DNA from: an uncultured Bacteroides sp.
GTDB taxonomy: Bacteria > Bacteroidota > Bacteroidia > Bacteroidales > Bacteroidaceae
Assembly (NCBI RefSeq): GCF_910585845.1
Contig: NZ_CAJUHF010000005.1
Coordinates: forward strand, 53,435-117,434
Direction of reading: 5' to 3'
DNA: 64,000 nucleotides
Shown here: positions 49,442 through 58,222 of the stretch, one piece after another
Position numbering within the stretch: the first letter of the stretch is position 1
Layout: each line of letters begins with the position of its first letter
Program-made: the position numbers and the translations under genes
The notes under the pieces: generated by a model
Databases searched by the model: none
Seen by the model: only the letters and a program-made list of their open reading frames with translations
What the model was told of the DNA's origin: nothing

Positions 49442-50104
49442 ATGAATGTTCAAATAGAAGAGAGTTGGAAAATGCGGTTGGCACCGGAATTTGAGAAAGA
49501 TTATTTCCGTACACTGACAGATTTCGTCCGGGAAGAGTATACCCATTATCTGGTGTACCCTCCGGGAAAACTGATATTCAATGCGTTCAACCTATGCCCT
49601 TTTGATAAAGTCAAAGTGGTCATCATCGGGCAAGACCCTTATCATGGTCCCGGACAAGCACACGGATTGTGCTTCTCCGTCAATGATGGCGTTCGTTTTC
49701 CGCCCTCGTTGGTCAATATATTCAAGGAGATAAAGGAAGATATCGGAGCTGATGCCCCTGCCACCGGCAATCTGACACGCTGGGCCGAACAAGGTGTGTT
49801 GCTGCTGAACGCCACACTGACCGTCCGTGCCCATCAGGCGGGTTCGCATCAGAACAGAGGGTGGGAAACCTTCACCGATGCCGCTATACGTACCCTTGCC
49901 GAGCAACGCGAGCATCTGGTGTTCATTCTTTGGGGATCATACGCACAACGCAAAGGTGCTTTCATCGACCGAAACAAACATCTGGTGCTCTCTTCTGCAC
50001 ATCCCTCTCCCCTGTCCGCTTACAATGGTTTCTTCGGAAACAAGCACTTCAGTAAAACGAACAATTACCTGAAAGAACACGGCGAACAGGAAATCGTCTG
50101 GTAA
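49442..50104 (+). CDS. ung: Uracil-DNA glycosylase, family 1
   Basis: A 220-residue family 1 enzyme that removes uracil from DNA. The water-activating loop GQDPYHGPGQAHGLCFSV is near residues 62-80, the uracil-binding LLLNATLTV near 120, and the minor-groove loop HPSPLSAYNGFFG near 187-200. The start at 49442 gives the usual length. Confidence 0.97.
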   Translation: MNVQIEESWKMRLAPEFEKDYFRTLTDFVREEYTHYLVYPPGKLIFNAFNLCPFDKVKVVIIGQDPYHGPGQAHGLCFSVNDGVRFPPSLVNIFKEIKEDIGADAPATGNLTRWAEQGVLLLNATLTVRAHQAGSHQNRGWETFTDAAIRTLAEQREHLVFILWGSYAQRKGAFIDRNKHLVLSSAHPSPLSAYNGFFGNKHFSKTNNYLKEHGEQEIVW

Positions 50105-50198
50105 AGACAGAAAAAACGACTTCTCCATCGTAATAGGGAAAATACTTCGCTATTTGGATTCAACGAACAAGAATGCCTGCTACTAATTTCTTTTTCGG

Positions 50199-50274
50199 AC
50201 ATAATAGCCAAAAAGGCAAAAAAATGGATTTTACTTTCCTCTTTTGCCTTTTTGTTTTTTTATGTCCAAAAGGT
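50199..50274 (+). terminator. Long hairpin after ung
   Basis: AAAAAGGCAAAA (50211-50222) pairs with TTTTGCCTTTTT (50242-50253), followed by seven T residues; an outer GGACATAA / TTATGTCC pairing extends it. Confidence 0.85.
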
Positions 50275-50351
50275 AGATGCCTTTATCTAACGAACGGATG
50301 CTCGGCTATAACTAATATAGATATACAGAATACACAGAAATAACAAAGTAG

Positions 50352-50882
50352 CCGTTGGCGGAATTAAACTGAAATTACATCATATCTTATGTCTCATAAC
50401 AAGTAATGTTATGTCTCATAACAAGTAATGTTATGGAGCATAACAAGTAATGTTATGAAGTATAACAAGTAATGTTATGATGCATTCCTCCGAACTAAAA
50501 TAACAATTAAAGATAAATACCCTATTTCATCCCTCACATCTTTCACCCATCCGTTAACCGTGTAATACACAAATATTTATGGTGAAACTTCTTGTAGTAG
50601 AAGAGGAACTTATTTACCAGTATTCCCGTCCGTGGTTTGTCGTATCCGGTACGCTGGTTACGCGTATTCACCACGGTCTATAGTAGTAGTCATGTACACA
50701 AACTTCTATTGGTCAAAGCTAAGGTCTGGCATGACAAAGCTAAGGTTTAGCGACACAAACGTGAACTTTAGCCACTACAAATTTCCGAATACATAACACT
50801 TACAATCCTGCGATATATTAACTATAAAAATAAGAGACCCATTGGCTGAGTCAAATATGCGCTAATTTAATTCCGCCAACGG
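50352..50882. mobile_element. 531-bp non-coding element with 17-bp perfect terminal inverted repeats (mosaic repeat, copy C)
   Basis: CCGTTGGCGGAATTAAA at 50352-50368 and its exact complement TTTAATTCCGCCAACGG at 50866-50882 mark the ends. Next to them, one base off, stands the same 10-mer TAACAAAGTA on both sides (50341-50350, 50884-50893), as if a target had been duplicated. Inside: four hairpin units, the CATCCCTCACATCTTTCACC block, a GTATCCGGTACGCTGG block and 21-bp-type AAGCTAAGGTTTAGC units. No ORF is seen. Copies A and B carry large parts of it. Confidence 0.8.
50395..50479. repeat. Four tandem hairpin units CATAACAAGTAATGTTATG (copy C)
   Basis: Units start at 50395, 50417, 50439 and 50461, a strict 22-base period; each is an inverted repeat CATAAC ... 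GTTATG around AAGTAAT (the fourth begins with T). Confidence 0.92.
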
Positions 50883-50926
50883 GTAACAAAGTATCAGATT
50901 CTTCCGAAAAATATACGCCCAAACTC

Positions 50927-53719
50927 TTAGTACCACCTGATATTGGTCTGTGTCTGGCTTTTCTTGTCATACTTCAAGTCCTGCAAGATACTGGCATTGG
51001 CACGAATGACAAAACTGTAATACTTCCACGTACCGAAAGGTGAAACGCTGGCAGACATACTGAAACAATGCAGGTCACGTGTAATGTTGAAAGAGGTCTG
51101 CACGATTTTCTTGGCATTGAAATCGTAACCGGAATTGAAATTAATAGCCCACTTATTGGAGATTTTAACGTTACCATTGATATTAAGCGCATTCAGACTG
51201 AATTTATAGGGATAACGCATCCTGTTCCTGTTGATGGGTTTCGATGTATCTTCCATTATGTTAAATCCGGTGCTCACATTGATAGACCAAGGCATCTTGA
51301 ATACCTGATAACCGTCATCATCAACAGCAGCCTGTTCTTTCTTTCGCTTGACTGGTCCGTTTTCAGTTCCTAAGTCGTCGTCTTCATCGCTATCCTCTTC
51401 TGCGTCATTGCGCTTGCCACCGCTATCTTTGTCCTTCTTTTCGCCGGTGAAGAAAGCCTTCCATTTCTTCCACGTATCGTTGTTGAAAGTATAACTGAAC
51501 GAGTTACCATATCCCTGAAAACGCCCGAAGCGTCCGTAAGACCACTCAGTCCGGTTACCGGTTATCACATTACCGTTTTTGTCAAATTCGTATGCATAAG
51601 TAGCAAATACCGAACTCATACTGAAGGTATAGCTCTTGCTCAACTTCAAACGCATATTCAGTGTCAGGTTGCTCCATGGCCGCACCTTCGCCGCCGTATT
51701 GTAGGAAATACTGGCACCCAGTTCATCAATCAGGCTGACCTTGCGGATAGAGTCATTCTTATCCTTATACTTCATCTCCAAGTTATTGGATATTTGGAAT
51801 GAGATATTTCCCGACCTGCCCTGTCCCGGCACACCGAACATCTGATCGGCATACGGAGAATAGACAATGGTATCCTGCGTACCGTCAGCATTGAGTTTGT
51901 AATAAGTATCGTAATAACCGAAACGTGAGGCGCCGAAGTCGGGTGTCGCACTGAGGCTGACGGAAGGAGTTATTACGTGACGTATCTGTATCTCCTTCTT
52001 CTTCATGAACAAAGGCTTATACATTCCGTAGATTTTCGTGTTGACTCCCAAGCTTGCACTATAGTCATACACCCGATGGAAACCGTAGATAGTATCAGTG
52101 TTCACCACTTCCCCACTTCTACCTGCATTTGGATCCCAGTCCTTCATGATCTTACGGGTGTACCAACGTTCGGTATACTTGACTGATGGTGTCACATTGA
52201 AGTACTTTAACAAGGTAAATGTGGCACTGATCGGAATATCGTGCTTCATACCATTCTGCCAGTCCTTCACTAAATTCGATTTAAAGAGCAGGTTGTCTTT
52301 CGTCTTGATGCTGTTGGAGAAACGTCCGCTGTAACGTATGGAGATCTTCTCATACCACCTTTCATCGCCTACCACCTTCTTCCGTTTGAAGGGAAAGATC
52401 GTGCTCAGCGTGATATTCAGGTCTGGCAGGGTAACGGCAATGGACGAGTCACTCATAGTCTGTGCAATATTAGCCGTGGCAGAGATAGAGAGTTTCTGGT
52501 CGGGAAAGTTACGTGAATAGCTGACACTTGACGTCTTCGTGTTCTGCGTCATGGCTTGCGAGTTATACATGTTACCAATGTTAGTGCGCTCATAACTGCT
52601 GGAAGAAAAATTCACGCTGGCAGAGAATGAAGAGTTCGGACTCGCCTTCGGATCTTGACGATGAGACCACACGATCTTAAAGTCTTTCGCCACAGCATAG
52701 TCTATCAATCCCTTGTCGCCGGTCTTGGTTACCTGATAATTAGCCTGAAACAACCCCGAATACTTATAGCGGACATTATAATTCGATTCAGCATTCAATG
52801 CCCACGATCCCTTCGTAAAGATATCGCCCCTGAGTTTCAAGTCCATCTTGTCATTAATAGCAAAATAGTAACCGCCATCCGTCAGACCAAATCCACGGGC
52901 AGAATCGTCCATATAACTCGGCATGATGAAGCCCGAAGAGTAGCTGCTGGAAAAAGGGAAAAAGAAAAAGGGAACGGCAAGGGGCAACGGCACATCCTCG
53001 ATGACCAGATAAGCAGGTCCCGTCACCACATTCTTCTTCGGACGTACTTTGGCGTAAGTCATCTGCATATAGAAATGAGGATGCTCATGATTGTCGCAAG
53101 TGGTATAGCGTCCGCTCCTCAAATATAATTCGTCATTCTCCCCTTTCTTGGCATTATTACCTGTGACGTATCCCTCGCCCTGCTGGCTGACCACGTTGCT
53201 GATGATACCTTTCTTACTCTTGAAGTTGTATCGTATGGTGTTGGTTTCGTAGGGCGTATCGCCATCCTTGAATACGGGTTTCCCAACCACCGTGCCTACG
53301 GTGTCTTCCACCCCGTAAGCATACACCGTACTGCTATCCATGTTCATGGTGATCACGGCAGCTGCCAGTTCTATTTGCTGGTAGTTCACCTTTCCGCTAC
53401 CATAGAGGTTTGCTACACCGCTTTGAGAGAAGACGATGGAGTCGGTAGCTTCATAAACCACCGGAGCATCCAAAGGTTCCTTCTTTTTTTCGGCTGGCTG
53501 CACTTGCAAGGTATCGCTGTTCAAGGTATCTCCTCTTTGAACGCCTTCCACACGAAGGCTATCTGTTCTTCCGGCAACAGGAGGGACAATTCTCCCGCGC
53601 CGACGTTGCGAGAATACCTCGCCGGAGGACAGGAGCAGGACAAATAATAGTATGAATGATATGAATGTATTTGCTTTCAATGGCGTAATCAACTTAATAG
53701 TTTCCGCTTGAAGGGGCAA
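50927..53719 (-). CDS. lptD: Putative LPS-assembly outer membrane protein, LptD-like (Bacteroidota type)
   Basis: A protein of up to 930 residues with a signal peptide (FISFILLFVLLLSSGEVFSQ), an OstA/LptD-like periplasmic beta-jellyroll (about 85-230; YGSGKVNYQQIELAAAVITM) and a long C-terminal beta-barrel with alternating strands ending in NIRWY. The plug-strand region has LPLAVPFFFFPFSSS and GFIMPSYMDDS. It should place lipopolysaccharide into the outer leaflet together with an LptE-like partner. No ATG is found at the start: 53719 is TTG, and a TTG at 53680 (before KANTFISFILL) is a better fit for the signal peptide. An acidic insertion near 770-800 is Lys/Asp/Glu-rich. Confidence 0.85.
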   Translation of the reverse strand: MPLQAETIKLITPLKANTFISFILLFVLLLSSGEVFSQRRRGRIVPPVAGRTDSLRVEGVQRGDTLNSDTLQVQPAEKKKEPLDAPVVYEATDSIVFSQSGVANLYGSGKVNYQQIELAAAVITMNMDSSTVYAYGVEDTVGTVVGKPVFKDGDTPYETNTIRYNFKSKKGIISNVVSQQGEGYVTGNNAKKGENDELYLRSGRYTTCDNHEHPHFYMQMTYAKVRPKKNVVTGPAYLVIEDVPLPLAVPFFFFPFSSSYSSGFIMPSYMDDSARGFGLTDGGYYFAINDKMDLKLRGDIFTKGSWALNAESNYNVRYKYSGLFQANYQVTKTGDKGLIDYAVAKDFKIVWSHRQDPKASPNSSFSASVNFSSSSYERTNIGNMYNSQAMTQNTKTSSVSYSRNFPDQKLSISATANIAQTMSDSSIAVTLPDLNITLSTIFPFKRKKVVGDERWYEKISIRYSGRFSNSIKTKDNLLFKSNLVKDWQNGMKHDIPISATFTLLKYFNVTPSVKYTERWYTRKIMKDWDPNAGRSGEVVNTDTIYGFHRVYDYSASLGVNTKIYGMYKPLFMKKKEIQIRHVITPSVSLSATPDFGASRFGYYDTYYKLNADGTQDTIVYSPYADQMFGVPGQGRSGNISFQISNNLEMKYKDKNDSIRKVSLIDELGASISYNTAAKVRPWSNLTLNMRLKLSKSYTFSMSSVFATYAYEFDKNGNVITGNRTEWSYGRFGRFQGYGNSFSYTFNNDTWKKWKAFFTGEKKDKDSGGKRNDAEEDSDEDDDLGTENGPVKRKKEQAAVDDDGYQVFKMPWSINVSTGFNIMEDTSKPINRNRMRYPYKFSLNALNINGNVKISNKWAINFNSGYDFNAKKIVQTSFNITRDLHCFSMSASVSPFGTWKYYSFVIRANASILQDLKYDKKSQTQTNIRWY

Positions 53720-53769
53720 AAATACGCAATTTATACGGATAATTCCCTTTTTTAATGAAATTTAGAATG

Positions 53770-54306
53770 TCACAAGAACTGCTCGCACCAGCGATCGAAG
53801 CGCTCAAGTCCCGCAGTGCCGAAAGCGGAAAGGCTTTTCCGCGCTTTCTCGACGCTCTTTTCCCGTTCCAGATGCGTTTTAGAATAGAACTTGTCGGCAA
53901 AACAGATGACTTGTTCTTCCAAACTGACCGGAAGCATATCCCGATGAGGCACAGGCAGGCCTTGTGCAAGTATGTCGTCCAGCGAAAGCCCGGCACCCGT
54001 ATGCCTTTCGCACACCAGTGCATGCCGCGGATAACCTTCGCGGCGCATCAAGTCAGCTCCAAGATAGCCGTGACAGATATAAGGATGCTCGCCGAAACAG
54101 TATATCCCGGGAGCATCGGTCTGAAAAATGCCGATGTCGTGCAACATGGCAGCTTCATATAAGAAAACTTCATCCAGTTGAAGCTCCGGATGGCGGCGGG
54201 CAATCCACAATGCCTTCTCCGCCACCAGACGGCTATGCACCGTCAAGATATGCTTTTGCTCGTTATCTTCCGGATAGTATTTATCAATTATCGTAAGGGG
54301 TGACAT
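53770..54306 (-). CDS. HD-domain phosphohydrolase-like protein
   Basis: A 178-residue HD-superfamily protein. Metal ligands: His in ILTVHSRLVAEKAL near residue 24, the HD pair in AAMLHDIGIF near 56-57, GEHPYICHGYLGAD near 75, and the Asp in ICFADKFYSKT near 137. Such single-domain HD proteins (often called YfbR-like or uncharacterised) hydrolyse phosphate esters of nucleotides; substrate unknown. Its ATG follows the TAA of the glycosyltransferase gene with no base between. Confidence 0.88.
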   Translation of the reverse strand: MSPLTIIDKYYPEDNEQKHILTVHSRLVAEKALWIARRHPELQLDEVFLYEAAMLHDIGIFQTDAPGIYCFGEHPYICHGYLGADLMRREGYPRHALVCERHTGAGLSLDDILAQGLPVPHRDMLPVSLEEQVICFADKFYSKTHLEREKSVEKARKSLSAFGTAGLERFDRWCEQFL

Positions 54307-56019
54307 TTATTTCTTTCTAAACTTGTACATATAAATCTTGGCACGCAAGTCGCAGCTACGTCTCTCCGTGAGGAATACCTCATCGAACTCATACACACCA
54401 CCAAACTGCTCCAGCAACCGTTTGTTCACTTTTTCCGATGATACCACAAAACCTTCAGCCGGCAGCTCCTTCTCGAAGTGCCGCATCTGATTGCCCATAT
54501 AATAGTTGGCACAATAGAAGCTCATGTCGTCATACGAGTAGACTGTGCCCTGAGGAACCACTTCCCGTATCTGCCTAACCAGGTTCTTATCCGACTTGAC
54601 AGCCAGCACCGTAGGCTGATAGACCGCATCGAGAGAGACAAAAATGCAAAGGATGCATCCGGCAATGCTATATAATAAAGAATAGGAACCGGTACGCTTT
54701 GCCACTCCCACCCATGTGCAGACCGCCGCTATCAACGGAAGCAGAACCAGGAACCACTTGGAAAAAGGCAGGGACACCGTCTGCAATGCATGCATGAAAG
54801 CCACATTCTCTGCCGCATGGCGTCCTGTCCCGAAGACACTCTCCGGAACCAGCCCGAGGCGAACTGTGAAAAAGACTACTGTAAGCAGGATGCCCAAAGA
54901 GGCAAAAATCATCGCCGAAATCCTAAAGACCTTCGCCCCACGCTGAACCAAGGCCAATAGATACTCAGCCATAAGCACTGCCATGAAGGGATATATAGGG
55001 AGCAGATAGACGCTGCGTTTGCTCTTCGGCACACAATAGAAAATGAAAATAAGCAGAATCGCCAGCCAGATGAACAGTTGCAAAGGAGGCTGGTTGCGGA
55101 ATTTTGTCCAAGCCTGTTTCAGGCGACTGCCGAAAGTGTCTCCCTCGGGCAACCAACGCATCTCTTTCCACTTCAGGCCGAACAACGAAATCAGCAGGAC
55201 AAGCGTCCAAGGAACCCATCCCCAAATCAGGGTGAGGAAATTATACCAAAGTGGATTTTCGTGGGATGCATAAGACATCTTGCCAAAGAAACGCCCCGTG
55301 TTCTCCTCCGCCATCAATGCGGAAAATTCAGCGCCTCCCTGTTGGTATGCCGCCCACATCCAGACGAGCCACGGCACCAAAGAGAGAGCCCCGATACCGG
55401 CAAGCGACAAGAACGTCTTCCAGAAAGAACGGCCGCGCATCAACTGAAAGGCTCCAATCACCATGCAAGGGAATATCGAACCGACCGGACCTTTTGTCAA
55501 CGTGCCGCATGCCATCAGAAGAATCGCCAGCCAAGGCACGGAGTGACATTTCTTTTCATCCCAGCGATAGAGCAGCAAGAGCGACATCACGATCAGCGAC
55601 ACCTGCACCATGTCTACACGGCATGCCACCGCCGCGCGGTGCACCTCGAAAGAAGACAAGAGCAGCACAGACGCCAGAAAAGCAACCCGCGTACCTTTCC
55701 GCTCGGCAAAAAAACGGAAAAACACGCAAAGCATCGCCAAGAAAAATACCGCCGATGGCAGGCGCGAGGCAAATTCCGTGACGCCTCCCAGCAAAGTGGA
55801 AAAGGCAGCGATACACCAATAGAGGAAGGGTGGTTTGTAGGCAATGTCCGTACCGTAGTTCAACGGGAGCACCCAATTCCCGCTTTCCAGCATGGTGTAG
55901 GCCACGATTGCCTCACGGGGTTCTCCTTTTGAATAAAAAATAGTCTCCCCAAGAAAAGGGATAATTACAAGCGCACTGAGGACCATTAGGAACCACACTG
56001 CTTTTTTTCTCTCCTGCAT
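54307..56019 (-). CDS. ArnT-like integral membrane glycosyltransferase (GT39/GT83 type)
   Basis: A 570-residue membrane enzyme with about 12 helices. The first periplasmic loop holds the catalytic Asp/Glu region YSKGEPREAIVAYTML near 35, and KPPFLYWCIAAFS and FASRLPSAVFF near 65-90 are family marks. Members move a sugar from an undecaprenyl-phosphate carrier to lipid A or protein at the outer face of the inner membrane; in Bacteroides some modify O-glycans or lipid A. It is divergent from the GtrA/GT2 genes that could supply lipid-linked sugar, so the three plausibly act together. Confidence 0.88.
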   Translation of the reverse strand: MQERKKAVWFLMVLSALVIIPFLGETIFYSKGEPREAIVAYTMLESGNWVLPLNYGTDIAYKPPFLYWCIAAFSTLLGGVTEFASRLPSAVFFLAMLCVFFRFFAERKGTRVAFLASVLLLSSFEVHRAAVACRVDMVQVSLIVMSLLLLYRWDEKKCHSVPWLAILLMACGTLTKGPVGSIFPCMVIGAFQLMRGRSFWKTFLSLAGIGALSLVPWLVWMWAAYQQGGAEFSALMAEENTGRFFGKMSYASHENPLWYNFLTLIWGWVPWTLVLLISLFGLKWKEMRWLPEGDTFGSRLKQAWTKFRNQPPLQLFIWLAILLIFIFYCVPKSKRSVYLLPIYPFMAVLMAEYLLALVQRGAKVFRISAMIFASLGILLTVVFFTVRLGLVPESVFGTGRHAAENVAFMHALQTVSLPFSKWFLVLLPLIAAVCTWVGVAKRTGSYSLLYSIAGCILCIFVSLDAVYQPTVLAVKSDKNLVRQIREVVPQGTVYSYDDMSFYCANYYMGNQMRHFEKELPAEGFVVSSEKVNKRLLEQFGGVYEFDEVFLTERRSCDLRAKIYMYKFRKK

Positions 56020-56110
56020 ATTTCTCTATTATACTGTTTGTACAATTTTAATATTTCCTTCACATACAATGTTTCTGCCCGCAAAAGTACAATTATTCTG
56101 TAACAATACC

Positions 56111-56118
56111 TAACTTTG
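56111..56118 (+). promoter_or_regulatory. -7 element of the gtrA-like gene
   Basis: TAACTTTG fits TAnnTTTG; on the minus strand TACTTTTG (56089-56082) is a counterpart for the divergent ArnT-like gene. Confidence 0.5.
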
Positions 56119-56136
56119 CCGTCTCAAATTGATAGA

Positions 56137-56511
56137 ATGGAAAAACTGAAACAAATACCCGAATTCATGCGCTTCCTCGTCGTGGGCGTCATTGCCACGG
56201 CGATGCATTACGGATTATACACTATTCTCCGGTGGTTTATGTATGTGAATATGGCCTACACCATCGGCTACCTTGTCAGCTTTGTCGCCAACTTCTACCT
56301 CAGCGCCTACTTCACCTTCCGACGAAAGCCCTCGTGGGGAAAGGCGATGGGATTTGGCGGTGCGCATCTGTGCAACTATCTTTTGCATATCCTCCTGCTC
56401 AACTTGTTCCTCTATATCGGGGTTCCGGAAGCATGGGCGCCCATACCGGTCTTCGGCATTGCCATCCCTGTCAACTTCCTGCTGGTACGTTTCGTTTTTA
56501 AAAAGCAATGA
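56137..56511 (+). CDS. GtrA-family flippase-like membrane protein
   Basis: A 124-residue four-helix membrane protein of the GtrA/DPMS family (helices at VVGVIATAMHYGLY, MAYTIGYLVSFVANFY, FGGAHLCNYLLHILLLNLF, PVFGIAIPVNFLLVRFVF). GtrA is thought to flip undecaprenyl-phosphate sugar across the inner membrane. The ORF is open to a TTG at 56116, but ATG 56137 is the likely start. The GT2 gene downstream fits the GtrA/GtrB pair. Confidence 0.88.
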   Translation: MEKLKQIPEFMRFLVVGVIATAMHYGLYTILRWFMYVNMAYTIGYLVSFVANFYLSAYFTFRRKPSWGKAMGFGGAHLCNYLLHILLLNLFLYIGVPEAWAPIPVFGIAIPVNFLLVRFVFKKQ

Positions 56512-56587
56512 CAGCCTGAAAAAAGCCGTAGCAATCATTTGCTTTTTTCCGGATTTCTTGCGAATATTGCAGAAATATTCATTTATC

Positions 56588-57541
56588 ATGAAAGAGACCC
56601 CCACACTGGCCATCGTAGTGCCTTGCTACAAAGAAGAAGCGGTGTTGCATGAGACACATCGAAGACTGAGTACATTGTTAGATAATCTCGTTTCCGGAAA
56701 ACGGATTTCGCCGGAAAGCTACATCCTGTATGTCAACGACGGCAGTACAGACCAGACCTGGCCCATCATCAAAGACCTCTACCAGAACACGTCATACGCC
56801 TGCGGACTGAACCTGGCAGGCAATGTAGGACATCAGAATGCCTTGTTCGCCGGACTGGAAGCCGTAATAGAGCGATGCGACATTGCCGTCTCTATCGATG
56901 CGGACCTTCAGGACGACATCAACGTCATCCCGGAGATGATTGACCGCTACCAAGAGGGGTACGACATCGTCTACGGCGTGCGCAAGGAGCGCAAAACGGA
57001 CACCTTCTTCAAGCGGAACACGGCACTCGCCTTCTACCGCCTGATGAAAGCAATGGGAGTAAAGTCAGTTTACAATCATGCCGACTACCGACTCATGAGC
57101 CAACGTGCCGTCCGGCAACTCTGCCGCTTCCGCGAGCGTAACCTGTATCTGCGCGGCATGGTTCCCCTCATCGGCTATCGGACAGCATGCGTCTACTACA
57201 ACCGCGACAAGCGCTTTGCCGGAGAATCCAAATACCCTCTGAGAAAGATGCTGAATTTCGCTATCGACGGCATCACCTCTTTTTCCGTGAAGCCCGTGCG
57301 GATGATTTTCTGGATCGGCTGCATCTTCATCCTGATTGCCCTGTGTGTGACGGCGTGGACGTTGCGTGCCTATTTCTACCACAACACTGTTCCGGGATGG
57401 TCTTCACTGATGATCTCCTTGTGGTTCGTGGGCGGAATCATCCTGGTTGCATTAGGCATTGTGGGAGAATACATCGGTAAAATCTATATCGAAGTCAAAG
57501 ACAGACCCCGATACAACGAAGAAGAACTGCTGCTACGTTGA
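56588..57541 (+). CDS. GtrB/DPM1-like glycosyltransferase (family 2) with membrane anchor
   Basis: A 317-residue enzyme. The N-terminal GT-A domain has VVPCYKEEAVLHETHRRL near 10, YVNDGSTDQTWP near 50 and the DxD-like SIDADLQDDI near 100; QxxRW-like RERNLYLRGMVPLIGY follows near 190; two C-terminal membrane helices are at about 235-260 and 275-295. This is the plan of undecaprenyl-phosphate glucosyl- or mannosyltransferases. The open frame extends 315 bases upstream through gtrA in another frame, but ATG 56588 gives the family start. Confidence 0.92.
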   Translation: MKETPTLAIVVPCYKEEAVLHETHRRLSTLLDNLVSGKRISPESYILYVNDGSTDQTWPIIKDLYQNTSYACGLNLAGNVGHQNALFAGLEAVIERCDIAVSIDADLQDDINVIPEMIDRYQEGYDIVYGVRKERKTDTFFKRNTALAFYRLMKAMGVKSVYNHADYRLMSQRAVRQLCRFRERNLYLRGMVPLIGYRTACVYYNRDKRFAGESKYPLRKMLNFAIDGITSFSVKPVRMIFWIGCIFILIALCVTAWTLRAYFYHNTVPGWSSLMISLWFVGGIILVALGIVGEYIGKIYIEVKDRPRYNEEELLLR

Positions 57542-57619
57542 GAAGCGACACGCTGTTTCCGGCATATTTTCCGCTTGTCTGAAACGTATCACATCCATAG
57601 TTTCTCCGTGTCTATAAGC

Positions 57620-57696
57620 ATGGAGCAGGTACGGAGTTGATACGGAGCAGGTATAGAACAGACATGGAACGGATATGGAATGAATATAGAATGGAT
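57620..57696. repeat. Tandem array with 11-bp period (locus 3)
   Basis: Seven exact-length units: ATGGAGCAGGT, ACGGAGTTGAT, ACGGAGCAGGT, ATAGAACAGAC, ATGGAACGGAT, ATGGAATGAAT, ATAGAATGGAT. The consensus AYGGARCRGRT is the same as the minus-strand reading of loci 1 and 2. Confidence 0.85.
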
Positions 57697-57764
57697 CTAT
57701 GCACGACACAACGCGCTCCGCCTCCCAAACAGACAGGAACATACAGACTATCGGCCTTTCTCCT

Positions 57765-57833
57765 CCGCCTTTCTTTTCTTCCAAAGCTGGTAGCTGTTGA
57801 ACAGGTTCTGCCACATATTATATATACAACATC
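57765..57833 (-). pseudogene. Possible 3' end of a chromosomal gene cut by the accessory element (22 codons)
   Basis: A minus-strand frame reads MWQNLFNSYQLWKKRKAEEKG and stops at 57765. It looks like a natural basic protein tail and lies next to the suspected left end of the accessory DNA. It may equally be a chance frame; only its position makes it of interest. Confidence 0.25.
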
Positions 57834-57857
57834 ATATAAATCTGATTATCAAAATAA

Positions 57858-57949
57858 AAGCCCACCTATTACTAATAGCTGGTAACAAAATAGTAACAAA
57901 AAAACGAAGAAATCGCTTTGTGGTGGGCTTCATGTGCAAAGGTAACAAA
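57858..57949. other. Possible attachment-site region of an integrated element
   Basis: Three copies of GTAACAAA (57882-57889, 57893-57900, 57942-57949; the first two exactly 11 bases apart) lie around a 9-bp inverted repeat AAGCCCACC (57858-57866) and GGTGGGCTT (57922-57930). Such short direct repeats near an element end look like arm-type sites of tyrosine recombinases in Bacteroides elements. No integrase is in the window. Confidence 0.45.
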
Positions 57950-57972
57950 AGCCCTCTAACCATAAAAGCAAA

Positions 57973-58011
57973 ACTGGCGAAAAGAAGAATACTGTTTTTC
58001 TTTTCGCCAGT
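57973..58011. terminator. Strong hairpin ACTGGCGAAAAG / CTTTTCGCCAGT
   Basis: A 12-bp perfect stem with a 15-base loop, followed on the plus strand by an A/T-rich stretch. It may end transcription across the element boundary. Confidence 0.7.
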
Positions 58012-58160
58012 ATATATATTTTGCTGTCAACAAGAATAAGTTTAGTTCGTTTTGGATATATAGGCAAAAGAACAGACTAAACTTACAATACATACCAAAA
58101 TCCTTTCTCGAATATTAAACGTTAATTAGTTTAAACCTAATGAAAAAAGAGAACTCTAAA

Positions 58161-58192
58161 ATTGATGGAGTTATTCTTTATTCCTATTTTTG
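58161..58192 (+). promoter_or_regulatory. Promoter before the accessory gene group
   Basis: ATTG (58161-58164), 20 bases, TATTTTTG (58185-58192), 31 bases before the first ATG of the group. Confidence 0.55.
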
Positions 58193-58222
58193 AGAAGAGT
58201 TTCATTATAAAAAGAAAGGTTT

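Noticed and set aside
56273..56587. Longer GT2 protein starting inside the gtrA gene
   Set aside because: The extra 105 residues are a frame-shifted reading of gtrA; the family start is at ATG 56588.
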